A DNA stretch of 64,000 bases from Alphaproteobacteria bacterium (GCA_018821435.1 JAHJME010000017.1:62001-126000); one strand, 5' to 3'. Counted from the first letter of the stretch, positions 1 through 8,490 are shown. Program-made: numbers and translations. The notes: a model not told the origin generated them from the letters alone.

Positions 1-867
1 CAGGCCGCGCGAGTAAAGCAGGTCGGTGGGGCCGCTGCCGCGCTGCCCGCCGGGCGAGTCCTGCCGCTGGCGCGTGTACCAGGCCGTCAGCTGAACCGTC
101 AGGTCGTCGCTGGGCGTCCAGCGCAGCTTGCCGCGGATGGCGCGGGTGTTGTCGCCGCCGGTGTGGGTGTCGCCCGGGCGCGCGCCCGACGCCGGGTCGG
201 TGTAGAGGTTCCGGTAGAAGCCGTCCGAGTTCTGGGTGTTCAGCGAGATCCGCGCCGCCAGGGTGTCGGTGATCGGCAGGTTGGCGGTGACGTTGCTGTC
301 GAACCGGCCGTAGTTGCCGACCCGGATCGTGCCCGAGACCTCATAGTCCGGGGTGGGGTCGTTGGTGACGATCTGGATGACGCCGCCAGTGCTGTTGCGG
401 CCGAACAGGGTGCCTTGGGGACCCTGCAGGATCTCGATCTGCTTCACGTCGAAGACATTGTGCAGGGCGCCGGTGTTGACCGCGTAGAACAGCCCGTCGA
501 CCGACACCGCGATCGGCGGCTCGACGCCGTCGATGGAAGCGAAGCCGATGCCGCGCGAATAGACCACCGCCGACGAGCGGCTGGTGGAGCCGACGCCCTC
601 GATGGTGAAGTTCGGCGCCGCGCGGGAGAAGTCCGCGAGGTTGTGGGCGAAGGTCTTGGCGATCTGTTCGGCGCTGATGGCGGTGACCGACACCGGCACG
701 TCCTGGACGGACACCGCGCGGCGTTCGGCGGTGACCACCACCTCGCCGATGGTGCTGGCGATACGGTCGTCGCCGGCGGGCCGCTCCTGGGCCGACGCGG
801 CGCCGGCGATGCAGGCCAGGGACGCGGCCATCGCCACGCTTCCCAGTAGATTGAGCTTGTTCCGCAT
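1..867 (-). CDS. TonB-dependent outer-membrane receptor, N-terminal part (runs off left edge)
   Basis: The first 289 codons of a TonB-dependent receptor; the beta-barrel continues beyond the window. Residues 1-26 are a Sec signal peptide ending in ASA before Q27. A TonB-box-like GEVVVTAERR lies at 41-50 and a plug domain follows with the diagnostic QGPQGTLFGRNSTGG. A strong AGGGGGAG Shine-Dalgarno precedes the ATG. Such receptors import siderophores or carbon substrates across the outer membrane using ExbBD-TonB energy. It lies downstream, on the same strand, of a LysR gene and a catabolic cluster (2223-5162), which suggests substrate uptake for that pathway rather than iron; this is inference. 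The substrate cannot be read from the sequence. Confidence 0.93.
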   Translation of the reverse strand, partial: MRNKLNLLGSVAMAASLACIAGAASAQERPAGDDRIASTIGEVVVTAERRAVSVQDVPVSVTAISAEQIAKTFAHNLADFSRAAPNFTIEGVGSTSRSSAVVYSRGIGFASIDGVEPPIAVSVDGLFYAVNTGALHNVFDVKQIEILQGPQGTLFGRNSTGGVIQIVTNDPTPDYEVSGTIRVGNYGRFDSNVTANLPITDTLAARISLNTQNSDGFYRNLYTDPASGARPGDTHTGGDNTRAIRGKLRWTPSDDLTVQLTAWYTRQRQDSPGGQRGSGPTDLLYSRGL

Positions 868-1198
868 GTCTCTCCCCCTTGTATTTGTTATGATTTTTAG
901 GACCCTTGGCGTCGCCGCTTTGCGAGGTCGAACAGTTTTCGGGTCGATTTATTTGAGTTTTGGCGCGTCGATTACTCGCTCACGTTGCGCTGCGCCTGGG
1001 TGTCGCGCGTTTACGTTTCCACCCTCCGTAGGCGAAGGACGCGACTCATCTTTCAGAGCACCTGGGATCGCACGGATCCGAGACGCTGGCTGTTCGTGAG
1101 ACGTCACAACCACCCCGGATATCTACGCGATACTCAGGCGAGGTCGGAGGCGCTAAAAATTTGCCGCTCGTAAAATGGAGTTTGCGCGCGCGGCCCGC
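868..1198. other. 331-bp intergenic region upstream of the TonB receptor
   Basis: This gap between the LysR stop and the TonB receptor start should hold the receptor promoter on the minus strand. It is less GC-rich than its surroundings, especially next to the receptor, and contains a GANTC site (GACTC within CGACTCATC near 1041). I see no coding frame with a convincing ribosome site, no strong hairpin with a T-tract and no clear LysR-type inverted repeat. Confidence 0.5.
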
Positions 1199-2137
1199 TC
1201 ACGCCGGCGGAAGCAGGTCCCGTCCCAGGGCGTCCAGCTCGGCGCGCAGCCAGTTCCGGAAGGCCAGGAAGTCGACGCTGTCGGCGAACGCCTTGTGGCA
1301 GACCAGCCAGTAGGAGCTGCGCGACAGGACGGAAAACTCGAACGGCGCCGCAAGCTGGCCGTCCTCGAGCCAGTGATCCACCATGGGCGAGCGGCCCAGG
1401 TCGACGCCGACGCCCTGGACGGCCGCGACCATGGACATGTGAAAGATGTCGAACCGCCGGGCGTTGTCGAGCGTGACGGCGGCCACGTCCTCGCCCGCCA
1501 GCGCCGCCGCCTCCAGCCACTCGCGCCAACCCTCCGGGGCCACCGTCGATTCCAGCAGCGGATGCTTGGCCAGGTCGGCCGGCGTGCGGATGGCGTTGGG
1601 GCCGGTCAGCAGCCGTGGCGCGCAGACCGGGAAGTGACGCTCGTGGCACAGCTTCTCGACGTGCAGGTCGCCGAACTCGCCCGGCAGGCCAGTCCCCCGG
1701 ATGGCGATATTGGCGCCGGTCCGCTCGAACTCGATGGGGCCATACCACTTCTGGAGCGCCTTGATCTCCAGGGTGATGTCCGGGTTCGCCTCATAGAAGC
1801 GGTGCAGCCGGGGCACGATGAAGTCGGTGGCGAAGCTGGTCAGGCTGTCCAGCACCAGGTGCTGGCCGGACTCCGGGTTCTTCAGCCGCCGCGCGCTCTC
1901 CTGCAGGGCCTCGAAACTCTGGGTCACCTCGGTCAGATAGCCCTGGCCGGCGCGCGACAGCGTCAGGCCCCGGTTGGAGCGGGTGAACAGCGCCACGCCC
2001 ACCTCGGCCTCCAGCACCCGGAGCTGGTAGAGGATCGCGGCGCGCGTGACGTTCAGTTCCTTCGCTGCCCCCGCGACGCCGAAGCGACCCACGGCCTCGA
2101 AGGCGCGCAGTGCGGTCAACGGCGGTAGCCAGCTCAT
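1199..2137 (-). CDS. LysR-family transcriptional regulator
   Basis: 312 aa, the usual LTTR length. The N-terminal winged helix-turn-helix (about residues 5-65, core AKELNVTRAAILYQLRVLE) begins PPLTALRAFEAVGRFG, typical of the GcvA-like branch. The rest is the periplasmic-binding-protein-like effector domain. It lies on the same strand as the catabolic cluster 2223-5162, 85 bp downstream of the ABM gene, rather than divergent from it, so it may be part of that transcript. Likely target: the cluster and/or the TonB receptor downstream. The effector is unknown. Confidence 0.93.
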   Translation of the reverse strand: MSWLPPLTALRAFEAVGRFGVAGAAKELNVTRAAILYQLRVLEAEVGVALFTRSNRGLTLSRAGQGYLTEVTQSFEALQESARRLKNPESGQHLVLDSLTSFATDFIVPRLHRFYEANPDITLEIKALQKWYGPIEFERTGANIAIRGTGLPGEFGDLHVEKLCHERHFPVCAPRLLTGPNAIRTPADLAKHPLLESTVAPEGWREWLEAAALAGEDVAAVTLDNARRFDIFHMSMVAAVQGVGVDLGRSPMVDHWLEDGQLAAPFEFSVLSRSSYWLVCHKAFADSVDFLAFRNWLRAELDALGRDLLPPA

Positions 2138-2222
2138 CCGATCCCTGAGGCCGAGGTCTTTCCGGGGGACCTTAGCCGGTCGCCACTCCGAAGGCGACGG
2201 ATGCAGGGTTGCGGGCGGCAGC

Positions 2223-2513
2223 TCAGACGGCGTCGTAGATATCCACGATCGTCTTGGCGCCGATCAGCGGCGCCATGGCCGGCCGGTTGGCGACCATGTG
2301 CGGCGCGGCGCGGTGCGCTTCCAGGTCGGCGTCGCTATCGTAAAGCTCCATGACCACATAGACATTGGGCTCGTCGCGCGACTTCACCAGCTGGTACAGC
2401 TTGTTGCCCGGCTCGTTGGCGCGGACACCCTGGGCCTGCACCGCGAAGGCGGCCTCGAATTCCGGACCCTTGCCGTCGACGACGGTCACGCGGGCGATCA
2501 CTCCGATAGTCAT
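2223..2513 (-). CDS. Antibiotic biosynthesis monooxygenase (ABM/YgiN-like) domain protein
   Basis: A 96-aa single-domain dimeric alpha/beta ferredoxin-fold protein. It opens TIGVIARVTVVDGKGPEFE and contains the family pattern of a NKLYQLVKSRDEPNVYVVME core followed by an HR-x(3)-PHM helix. Members include quinol monooxygenase YgiN and small cofactor-free oxygenases, but many have no known substrate. The gene starts 27 bp after the CMD-like gene on the same strand and is probably co-transcribed with CMD, MFS and VOC genes. A role in oxidising or isomerising a quinone-like intermediate is inference from this company. Confidence 0.88.
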   Translation of the reverse strand: MTIGVIARVTVVDGKGPEFEAAFAVQAQGVRANEPGNKLYQLVKSRDEPNVYVVMELYDSDADLEAHRAAPHMVANRPAMAPLIGAKTIVDIYDAV

Positions 2514-2540
2514 GTTTTCACTCTCCTCGAAAATCCAGGC

Positions 2541-3182
2541 TCAGACGGCGGCGCGTTCGGCCCAGGACGGGTCGCGCCAGTCCTGCACGCCGCCCTCGCT
2601 GGGGACCGGAATCTCGACCACCCGCTCGGGCACATCGTCGTACTCCAGCCGCAGCGCCTTGGTGGCGGTGGCGTGCAGCGAATACATGTTCACGAAATAG
2701 GTCAGCATCAGGATCTGGTCGTCCGGCAGTTCGCGGCGCAGCGCGGCGAATACCTGGTCGTGCACCCGGCCCGCCTCCAGGATCAGCCCGTCCACATACG
2801 CCAGGATCGCGCGCTCCAGCGGCGTGAAGACGTCGGCGATCGTCCAGTACGGCACGGCCTCGACCTTTTCGGGCGCCACGCCAACATTGCGCGCCGACTT
2901 GCAGTGCTGGGAGAACACGAACTGGCTGCCCTTGGCGTAGCCGGTCCTGAGCACCGCCAGTTCGCGGAGCGTCGCGTCCAGGGGCGCCTGGCTGGCGGGA
3001 TAGGCGCTGAAGGCCTTCAGGATGCCGGGCACATTGGCCCAGACCGTCCACCAGTTGCCCGGCGTGCCGGTCGAAGTGCCAGGGCTGTCCACCGGGTCGC
3101 GGTCGGCGCCGAACATGTTGTCGTAGTGCGCCAGCATGTCCTCCGACGCCTGCGCGCGCGAAACGGGAGCTACTCTGGGCAT
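2541..3182 (-). CDS. Carboxymuconolactone decarboxylase / AhpD-like family protein
   Basis: 213 aa, all alpha-helical. The centre matches the CMD fold (LRELAVLRTGYAKGSQFVF, then SQHCKSARNVGV). In AhpD-type enzymes the active site has two cysteines (CxxC); here there is a single Cys followed by SAR, the arrangement seen in many non-peroxidase CMD proteins. The longer N-terminal part (PGTSTGTPGNWWTVWANVPG) is typical of CMD proteins encoded in catabolic clusters. It lies between the MFS and ABM genes with gaps of about 30 bp. Probably a lyase, hydrolase or decarboxylase of a ring-cleavage product; the exact reaction is unknown. Confidence 0.88.
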   Translation of the reverse strand: MPRVAPVSRAQASEDMLAHYDNMFGADRDPVDSPGTSTGTPGNWWTVWANVPGILKAFSAYPASQAPLDATLRELAVLRTGYAKGSQFVFSQHCKSARNVGVAPEKVEAVPYWTIADVFTPLERAILAYVDGLILEAGRVHDQVFAALRRELPDDQILMLTYFVNMYSLHATATKALRLEYDDVPERVVEIPVPSEGGVQDWRDPSWAERAAV

Positions 3183-3213
3183 GCGGGATCTCCGGATTGT
3201 AGGGCGGCGCGGC

Positions 3214-4587
3214 TCATCGGCTTTCGGTCGTCCGGTAGAGTTCGTTGGCGCGGTCCAGGCTATGGCGGAGGCCGGGCCGGCCGAAGCCCCAGATCGCCAC
3301 CACGATGGGGGTGATCACCAGGCTGGTGGTGGCCAGCGACAGGCCGACCGCCTGTTCGTCGCGGTAGACGTAGTCGGTGAGCAGGGCGACCACCGTCGGG
3401 CCGGACGCCACGCCCAGGATGTTGGCCACGAAGCTGAACAGCGCCACCAGCTGGCCACGCAGCTGGTTGGGGGCCACGGCCTGCAGCGAGGCCATGATCA
3501 GCGACAGCGGCAGGGTGCCCACGAAGACCGACAGGGTTAGCAGGGCCAGCGCCACGGTCGCCGACGGCGCGAACATCGCGCTGACGAACAGCACCATGTT
3601 GGTGCTGGCGGTGATCATCGGCATGACGAAGTAGACGTCCTTGACGCCCCGGCCTTCCATCCACTCGGCGATGCGGCCGCCGACCAGGGCGCCGCTCAGA
3701 CCCATGAAGGCCATGATCGCCCCATAGGCGTAGCCGATGTCCTGGGCCGCCCAGTGGTGCACGCGGATGAAGTAGGTCGGCACCCACGAGGCGACGCCGA
3801 AGCCCAGCATCGAGCTGAGCGAAAAGCCCATGAAGTGGCAGGCCAGCATCCGGCGGTTGGCCGAGAAGAAGCTGACCAGTTGCGAACGCTGGGCGGCCTT
3901 GGCCTCGGCGCTGACCGGCGCCGCCATGCCCCGGCGGACCGGCTCGCGGACGAACAGCATCGGGATGGCGAACAGCATGCCGCCCAGGCCCACGAAGACG
4001 AAGGTCATCTGCCACGGCCGCAGCACGCCTAACCCCGGCAGGTCGATGGGCGGAAGCTGGGCCACCAGGTGGATGGCGAAGCCGCCGACAACCAGGGCCA
4101 GCCCCGCGCCGACGTACTGGGCGCCGGTGTAGAAGCTGATCGCCCGCGTCAGCTTCTCGCGGGGGAAATAGTCGCTGATGGTCGAGAGCGCCGACGGGCT
4201 GAGCGAAGCCTCGCCGATGCCCACCGAGATGCGGGCCACGAACAGGTGGATGAAGTTCTGCGCCAGGCCGCAGCTGGTGGTGGCCAGGCTCCAGAACAGG
4301 GCGCCCAGCAGGATGATCCGCTTGCGGTTGCCCCGGTCGGCCAGGCGGCCGAACAACAGGCCGAACAGCACGAAGAAGATCACGAACGCCGCGCCGGCCA
4401 GCAGGCTGACCTCGGTGTCGGTAAGGTGGAAGTCGCGTTTGATCGGCGCGAACAGCAGGGTGAGGATCTGGCGCTCGACGTACGAGACCATGTTCACCAG
4501 CGACAGCGCGCCGACGGCGAACCAGGCGTAGCTGGCGGGCGGGAACGGCTCGACGACGGGGGCCGCCGCGACGGAGGATGGGGTCAT
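3214..4587 (-). CDS. MFS transporter, spinster-like
   Basis: 457 aa with about 12 predicted membrane helices. The N-terminal half has the MFS signature (GLLFGRLADRGNRKRIILLG) and MVSYVERQILTLLFAPIKRD, a stretch typical of spinster-type carriers in alphaproteobacterial catabolic clusters. The frame is open far upstream into the VOC gene, but the ATG at 4587 gives the normal MFS length and starts 8 bp after the VOC stop, so translation is probably coupled. Likely role: inner-membrane uptake or export of the substrate handled by the VOC, CMD and ABM proteins. Confidence 0.9.
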   Translation of the reverse strand: MTPSSVAAAPVVEPFPPASYAWFAVGALSLVNMVSYVERQILTLLFAPIKRDFHLTDTEVSLLAGAAFVIFFVLFGLLFGRLADRGNRKRIILLGALFWSLATTSCGLAQNFIHLFVARISVGIGEASLSPSALSTISDYFPREKLTRAISFYTGAQYVGAGLALVVGGFAIHLVAQLPPIDLPGLGVLRPWQMTFVFVGLGGMLFAIPMLFVREPVRRGMAAPVSAEAKAAQRSQLVSFFSANRRMLACHFMGFSLSSMLGFGVASWVPTYFIRVHHWAAQDIGYAYGAIMAFMGLSGALVGGRIAEWMEGRGVKDVYFVMPMITASTNMVLFVSAMFAPSATVALALLTLSVFVGTLPLSLIMASLQAVAPNQLRGQLVALFSFVANILGVASGPTVVALLTDYVYRDEQAVGLSLATTSLVITPIVVAIWGFGRPGLRHSLDRANELYRTTESR

Positions 4588-4595
4588 CTGCGGCC

Positions 4596-5162
4596 TTAGG
4601 CCGTCTGCGTCTGTTTCAGCGCGACCCGCTCGCCCTTGGCGTTCAGCGGGGCGTGCTGGACATCCTGCGGGCCGTAGGGGCGCGTCAGCGCCGCCAGCTC
4701 CATGTGGATGCCGTTCGGATCGCGGAAGTACATCGAGCGGATCCAGGTGTGCTCGTTGACCTCTTCCGAGGCGTGGCGGTCGGTGTCCTCGTGGTTCACC
4801 ACCTTCATGGCGACGCCCTTGGCCTGGAGGCGCGCGGCGTACTCGTCGAACTTCTCCAGCGGCACGCTGATCGCCAGATGGTTCATCGAGGCGTGGGCCG
4901 TCTGGGAGCCCAAGGTCTTGTAGTCGGCGTGCATGGAGGCGATCCCCGGCGCCGCCTCGGGCGCGTTCGGGAACCAGAAGAACGCGACCGTGTCCCCGCC
5001 CCCGCAATCGAAGAAGAAGTGCTGCCCCCGGCCGCCCGGCAGGTCGATGGTCTTCACCAGCGGCATCTCCAGGACGCCCTGGTAGAAATCGACCGTCTCC
5101 GCCATGTCCCGGCAGACCAGGGCGACGTGGTTCACGCCGCGGTATTGCATCGGCTCGGCCAT
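4596..5162 (-). CDS. VOC-family protein (glyoxalase/extradiol-dioxygenase fold)
   Basis: 188 aa with two beta-alpha-beta-beta-beta modules. Candidate metal ligands sit where VOC enzymes have them: NHVAL near residue 11, MNHLAI near 93 and the late Glu of IHMELAA near 155. The YFRDPNGIHMELAA segment is typical of extradiol dioxygenase or glyoxalase members. It is the first gene of a probable VOC-MFS-CMD-ABM operon on the minus strand. Ring-cleavage dioxygenase is an attractive guess given the downstream CMD protein, but glyoxalase, isomerase or epimerase activity is also possible. Confidence 0.88.
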   Translation of the reverse strand: MAEPMQYRGVNHVALVCRDMAETVDFYQGVLEMPLVKTIDLPGGRGQHFFFDCGGGDTVAFFWFPNAPEAAPGIASMHADYKTLGSQTAHASMNHLAISVPLEKFDEYAARLQAKGVAMKVVNHEDTDRHASEEVNEHTWIRSMYFRDPNGIHMELAALTRPYGPQDVQHAPLNAKGERVALKQTQTA

Positions 5163-5297
5163 GCTCGCTTCTCCCTCGATCGTCAGCAGACGGCCGGCGT
5201 TGGTCGCCGGTCCCTTGGTGTCGCAATGCTAGGTTCGCGGCCCGGTCGCGGCCAAAGCAGAAATATCAGCCCCACCGAAAACCAGATTTGCCGCGAG

Positions 5298-5921
5298 CTA
5301 GGATCGGGCCTCCCGCAGCGCTCGCAACGCGCCGGCCACCTCGGCCAACCGGCGGCCCTGGGCGCGGGCGATCTCCAGGTCCTGTTCGGTCGGCGCGCGG
5401 CGTTCCGGCCCGGCCGAGACCGACGAGGAGCCGTACGGCGTGCCCGCCACCCGCGAGAGCGGCGCGCCGTAGCCGTTCGGCACGATCACCAGGCCCAGGT
5501 GCGCCAGGGTCGGATAGAGCGACAGCACCGTGGTCTCGGCCCCGCCGTGCGTGGTCGAGGTGGAGGTGAACGCGCCGCCGGCCTTGTCCACCAGCTTGTT
5601 CTGGAACCACACGGCGCCCAGGCCCTCCAGCCAGGCGCGCAGTTCGGAACTGGCGCCGCCGAAGCGTGTGGGCGAGCCGACCAGGATGCCGTCCGCCCAT
5701 TCGGCGTCGGTGGCGGTCGGCGCCTCGTAGGCCGCGTTCATCCGCGCCGCGGCCTCGGACCAGCCGGGCGCCAGGGCCATCACGTCCTCGCCGACCAGCT
5801 CGCGGGCGCGGCGCAGGCGGACCTTCGCGCCGGCGCTTTCGGCGCCCTCCCCGATGGCCTGGGCCAGGCTCTCGACGGAGCCGCTGCGGGAATAGAAGGC
5901 GACGAGGATGTTGCAGGTCAT
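5298..5921 (-). CDS. wrbA: WrbA-like NAD(P)H:quinone oxidoreductase (flavodoxin fold)
   Basis: 207 aa from the ATG at 5921, the family length; an upstream in-frame extension has no family similarity. The FMN phosphate loop is FYSRSGSVE, followed by GSPTRFGG and FTSTSTTHGGAET, and a WrbA-like GTPYGSSSV segment. WrbA enzymes reduce quinones by two electrons as FMN tetramers, avoiding semiquinones. It is divergent from the GlcG-like gene and faces the same way as the VOC-MFS-CMD-ABM genes, 135 bp upstream of VOC. This fits handling of quinone intermediates from aromatic breakdown. Confidence 0.9.
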   Translation of the reverse strand: MTCNILVAFYSRSGSVESLAQAIGEGAESAGAKVRLRRARELVGEDVMALAPGWSEAAARMNAAYEAPTATDAEWADGILVGSPTRFGGASSELRAWLEGLGAVWFQNKLVDKAGGAFTSTSTTHGGAETTVLSLYPTLAHLGLVIVPNGYGAPLSRVAGTPYGSSSVSAGPERRAPTEQDLEIARAQGRRLAEVAGALRALREARS

Positions 5922-6055
5922 GCGCCGATCCTCGCATCGGCCCGCGCACCGCCGGGCGGCAAATAATTTCACGGGGCGGGAAAAACTTTTGGCCTCCGTG
6001 CCGCCGCGGCACTCCGCTAAGGCCACAGCCTCAATCCCACAGCCGAGGTCCTCCG

Positions 6056-6478
6056 ATGGGCGCCAAGACGATCACCAAGTCCTCCATCACCGCCGAGGCC
6101 GCCGTCGAGGTTCTCCGCGCCGCCGAGGCCAAGGCGACCGAGATCGGCGTGCCGATGGTGATCGCCGTGGTCGACGAGTCCGGCGTGCTGAAGGCGTTCA
6201 GCCGCATGGACGGCGCGGCCCTGCTCAGCGTCGATATCGCCCAGGACAAGGCCTACACGGCCGCCGCGTTCGGCATCTCCACCGACGGCTGGTGGGACTT
6301 CATCAAGAACGACCCGCCGCTGCTGAACGGCATCGTCAAGACGCCCCGCCTGATCGTCTTCGGCGGCGGCTATCCGCTGAAGGTCGGCGATAGCGTCGTG
6401 GGCGCCATCGGCGTCAGCGGCGGCCACTACGAGCAGGACATGGTCGTCGCCCGGGCCGGGGTCGCCCAGTTCGGCTAA
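6056..6478 (+). CDS. GlcG/HbpS-like heme-degrading-domain family protein
   Basis: 140 aa starting at MGAKTITKSSIT, the usual start for this family (COG3193). The family pattern is clear: VPMVIAVVDESGVLKAFSRMDGA, then SVDIAQDKAYTAAAF, then GGYPLKV and GAIGVSGG near the end. No signal peptide is seen, so it is probably cytoplasmic. Family members include HbpS (heme-binding) and GlcG; most have unknown activity and sit beside oxidoreductases in catabolic clusters. It is divergent from wrbA and 31 bp upstream of the hydrolase gene, with which it is probably co-transcribed. Confidence 0.9.
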   Translation: MGAKTITKSSITAEAAVEVLRAAEAKATEIGVPMVIAVVDESGVLKAFSRMDGAALLSVDIAQDKAYTAAAFGISTDGWWDFIKNDPPLLNGIVKTPRLIVFGGGYPLKVGDSVVGAIGVSGGHYEQDMVVARAGVAQFG

Positions 6479-6509
6479 CCACGCACGGGACCAGGGAGGG
6501 GCCGGCAAG

Positions 6510-7670
6510 ATGCATTACGCACGCGAAGCCTACGGGATCAGCTACCAGGACCAGAGTTTCCGCAAGGAGACCTATGGCGGTCCGGTGGGGCGGGTGTTCA
6601 TCGAGTGCATGCGGATCCGGCCGACCGAGGTCGAGAGCCGGTCCGTCATCGTCTTCAGCCATCCGATCGGCGGGGGCTCGTTCCTGCCGATGGTCACCGC
6701 CCTGGCGGCGGCCGGCCACCACGTCATCTACTGCAACACCCGGTTTCGCGGGAACGACACCGCCCTGACCATGGAGAAGTGCGTCCTGGACCTGGGCGCC
6801 TGTATCCGCGACCTGAAGACCCGCTTCGGCTACGAACACGTGATCCTGGGCGGGTGGTCGGGCGGCGGCTCGCTGGCGATGTTCTACCAGGACCAGGCCG
6901 AGCACCCGACGATCCGCGCCACCCCGGCCGGCGACACCGCCGACTTGGTGGCCGCCGACCTGATCCCCGCCGACGCCATCCTGCTGCTGGCCGCCCACGT
7001 CAGCCGTGCGGTCACCCTGACCGAATGGATGGACCCGTCGATCACCGACGAGGCCCGGCCGTTCGACCGCGATGTCTCGCTCAACATCTACGACCCCGCC
7101 TGCCCCGAGCAGCCGCCGTACAGCGCCGCCTTCGTCCAGCGCTTCCGCGCCGCGCAACTGGCGCGGAACCGGCGCATCACAGCCTGGGTCAAGGAGCAGC
7201 TGGCCGCGCTCAAGGCCGCCGGCGACGAGCACGCCGAGCGCGCGTTCGTGGTGCACGGCACCATGTGCGACGTGCGCTGGACCGACCCGACCCAGGACCC
7301 GTCCGACCGTCGCCCCGGAACCTGCTACCTGGGCGAGCCCCGTATCGCCAACGACGGCCCGGTGGGCCTGGCGCGGTTCACGACGCTGCGGTCGTGGCTG
7401 TCGCAGTGGAGCTATGACGACACCCGCGCCGACGGCCTGGGCAACGCCTCGCGGATCTCGTGCCCCGTGCTGGTGATCAACAACACCGCCGACCTCGCCT
7501 GCACGCCCAGCCACGCGGCCCGGCTGTTCGACGCCGTCGCCTCGGCCGACAAATCGATCGTCCAGATCAAGGACGCCGACCACTATTACGCCGAGCGCCC
7601 GGACGTCATGCCGCTCGCCGTCGCCGCGGTCGGCGCCTGGCTCACCGAGCGCGGGTTTCACGGCGGCTAG
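6510..7670 (+). CDS. Alpha/beta hydrolase, large cytoplasmic form
   Basis: 386 aa. The nucleophile elbow is GGWSGGG with Ser117; the oxyanion-side motif is FSHPIGGGS near 49-57; a late Asp is in NNTADLACTPS and the catalytic His is probably H358 in DADHYYAE. The long insert (about 130-280) between the elbow and the acid residue is larger than in simple esterases and could be a substrate lid. There is no signal peptide. It follows the GlcG-like gene and may hydrolyse an ester, lactone or ring-fission product of the neighbouring pathway. The substrate is unknown. Confidence 0.88.
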   Translation: MHYAREAYGISYQDQSFRKETYGGPVGRVFIECMRIRPTEVESRSVIVFSHPIGGGSFLPMVTALAAAGHHVIYCNTRFRGNDTALTMEKCVLDLGACIRDLKTRFGYEHVILGGWSGGGSLAMFYQDQAEHPTIRATPAGDTADLVAADLIPADAILLLAAHVSRAVTLTEWMDPSITDEARPFDRDVSLNIYDPACPEQPPYSAAFVQRFRAAQLARNRRITAWVKEQLAALKAAGDEHAERAFVVHGTMCDVRWTDPTQDPSDRRPGTCYLGEPRIANDGPVGLARFTTLRSWLSQWSYDDTRADGLGNASRISCPVLVINNTADLACTPSHAARLFDAVASADKSIVQIKDADHYYAERPDVMPLAVAAVGAWLTERGFHGG

Positions 7671-7692
7671 GTCGAGGATCGGTTGGGGGAAT

Positions 7693-7767
7693 TGGAGCGG
7701 CCGGGGGGAATCGAACCCCCGACATTCAGCTTGGGAAGCTGACGTTCTACCTCTGAACTACGGCCGC
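7693..7767 (-). tRNA. tRNA-Gly (anticodon CCC), CCA encoded
   Basis: The minus strand folds into a full cloverleaf: acceptor GCGGCCG/CGGCCGC (7 bp), D arm GTTC/GAAC, anticodon stem TCAGC/GCTGA with loop TTCCCAA (anticodon CCC), variable loop ATGTC, and T arm GGGGG-TTCGATT-CCCCC. The discriminator is T and the 3' CCA is encoded at 7693-7695. Total length is 75 nt. It reads GGG glycine codons. Confidence 0.97.
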
Positions 7768-7873
7768 AGCGGGCGCTTCATAGCGGGGGCGGGCTGGCGC
7801 GCCAAGGCTTTGAATTGACCTGCGGGGCGCCTGGCCGCACCATTCCGGGAACACAATACGAGAGGAGACGGGC

Positions 7874-8467
7874 ATGGCCGACGGCGAGATCCACGACCGC
7901 GCGCAATTCACCTCGATGACCGAGGGCACGCTGGAGGACTGGCAGGCGATCGGCCGGGCCAGTCTGGCGCACCGTGGCCAGCATGTGGACCGGATCCTTA
8001 GCCACTTCATGCTGCTGCATAACGACTACGGCGGCTTCAATGTCGACCGGCTGGAACACAGCCTGCAGACCGCGACCCGGGCGCACCGCGCCGGGCACGA
8101 CGAGGAGTATGTCGTCTGCGCCCTGCTGCACGACATCGGCGACATCCTGCTGCCGGCCAGCCACGCCGAGCTGGGGGCGGCGATCCTGAAGCCCTACATC
8201 TCGGAGCAGAACCACTGGATGCTGGAGAAGCACGGCATCTTCCAGGGCTACTACTTCTTCCACCACCTGGGCCTGGATCGCGACATGCGCGAGGAGTGGC
8301 GCGGGCACGAGTGGTTCGAGTACACGGCCCAATTCTGCCACCTGTACGACCAGAACTCCTTCGAGCCGGGCTACGACACCATGCCGCTGGAGGCCTTCGT
8401 GCCGATGATGCGGCGGGTGATGGACGTGCCGAAGCACTCGATCTACCGCAAGCCGCAGGCAGCCTAG
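7874..8467 (+). CDS. HD-domain protein related to PhnZ/MIOX-type mixed-valent diiron oxygenases
   Basis: 197 aa. The fold signature is YGGFNVDRLEHSLQTATRA followed by CALLHDIGD, giving candidate metal ligands H62, H86, D87 and later histidines (HHLG and others). This order (YGG, EHxLQxA, LLHDIGD) matches HD-domain mixed-valent diiron oxygenases such as PhnZ rather than HD phosphohydrolases. In PhnZ the position after YGG is a Glu involved in substrate entry; here it is Phe, so the substrate probably differs. AGAGGAG supplies a ribosome site. There are no phosphonate genes nearby. Substrate unknown. Confidence 0.85.
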   Translation: MADGEIHDRAQFTSMTEGTLEDWQAIGRASLAHRGQHVDRILSHFMLLHNDYGGFNVDRLEHSLQTATRAHRAGHDEEYVVCALLHDIGDILLPASHAELGAAILKPYISEQNHWMLEKHGIFQGYYFFHHLGLDRDMREEWRGHEWFEYTAQFCHLYDQNSFEPGYDTMPLEAFVPMMRRVMDVPKHSIYRKPQAA

Positions 8468-8490
8468 GCGGGCGGGCGTCGGCCCATTGT

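Noticed and set aside
3214..5226. Apparent VOC-MFS fused reading frame of 670 codons
   Set aside because: The upstream 213 codons are out of frame with the VOC protein and are not family-like; MFS starts at 4587.
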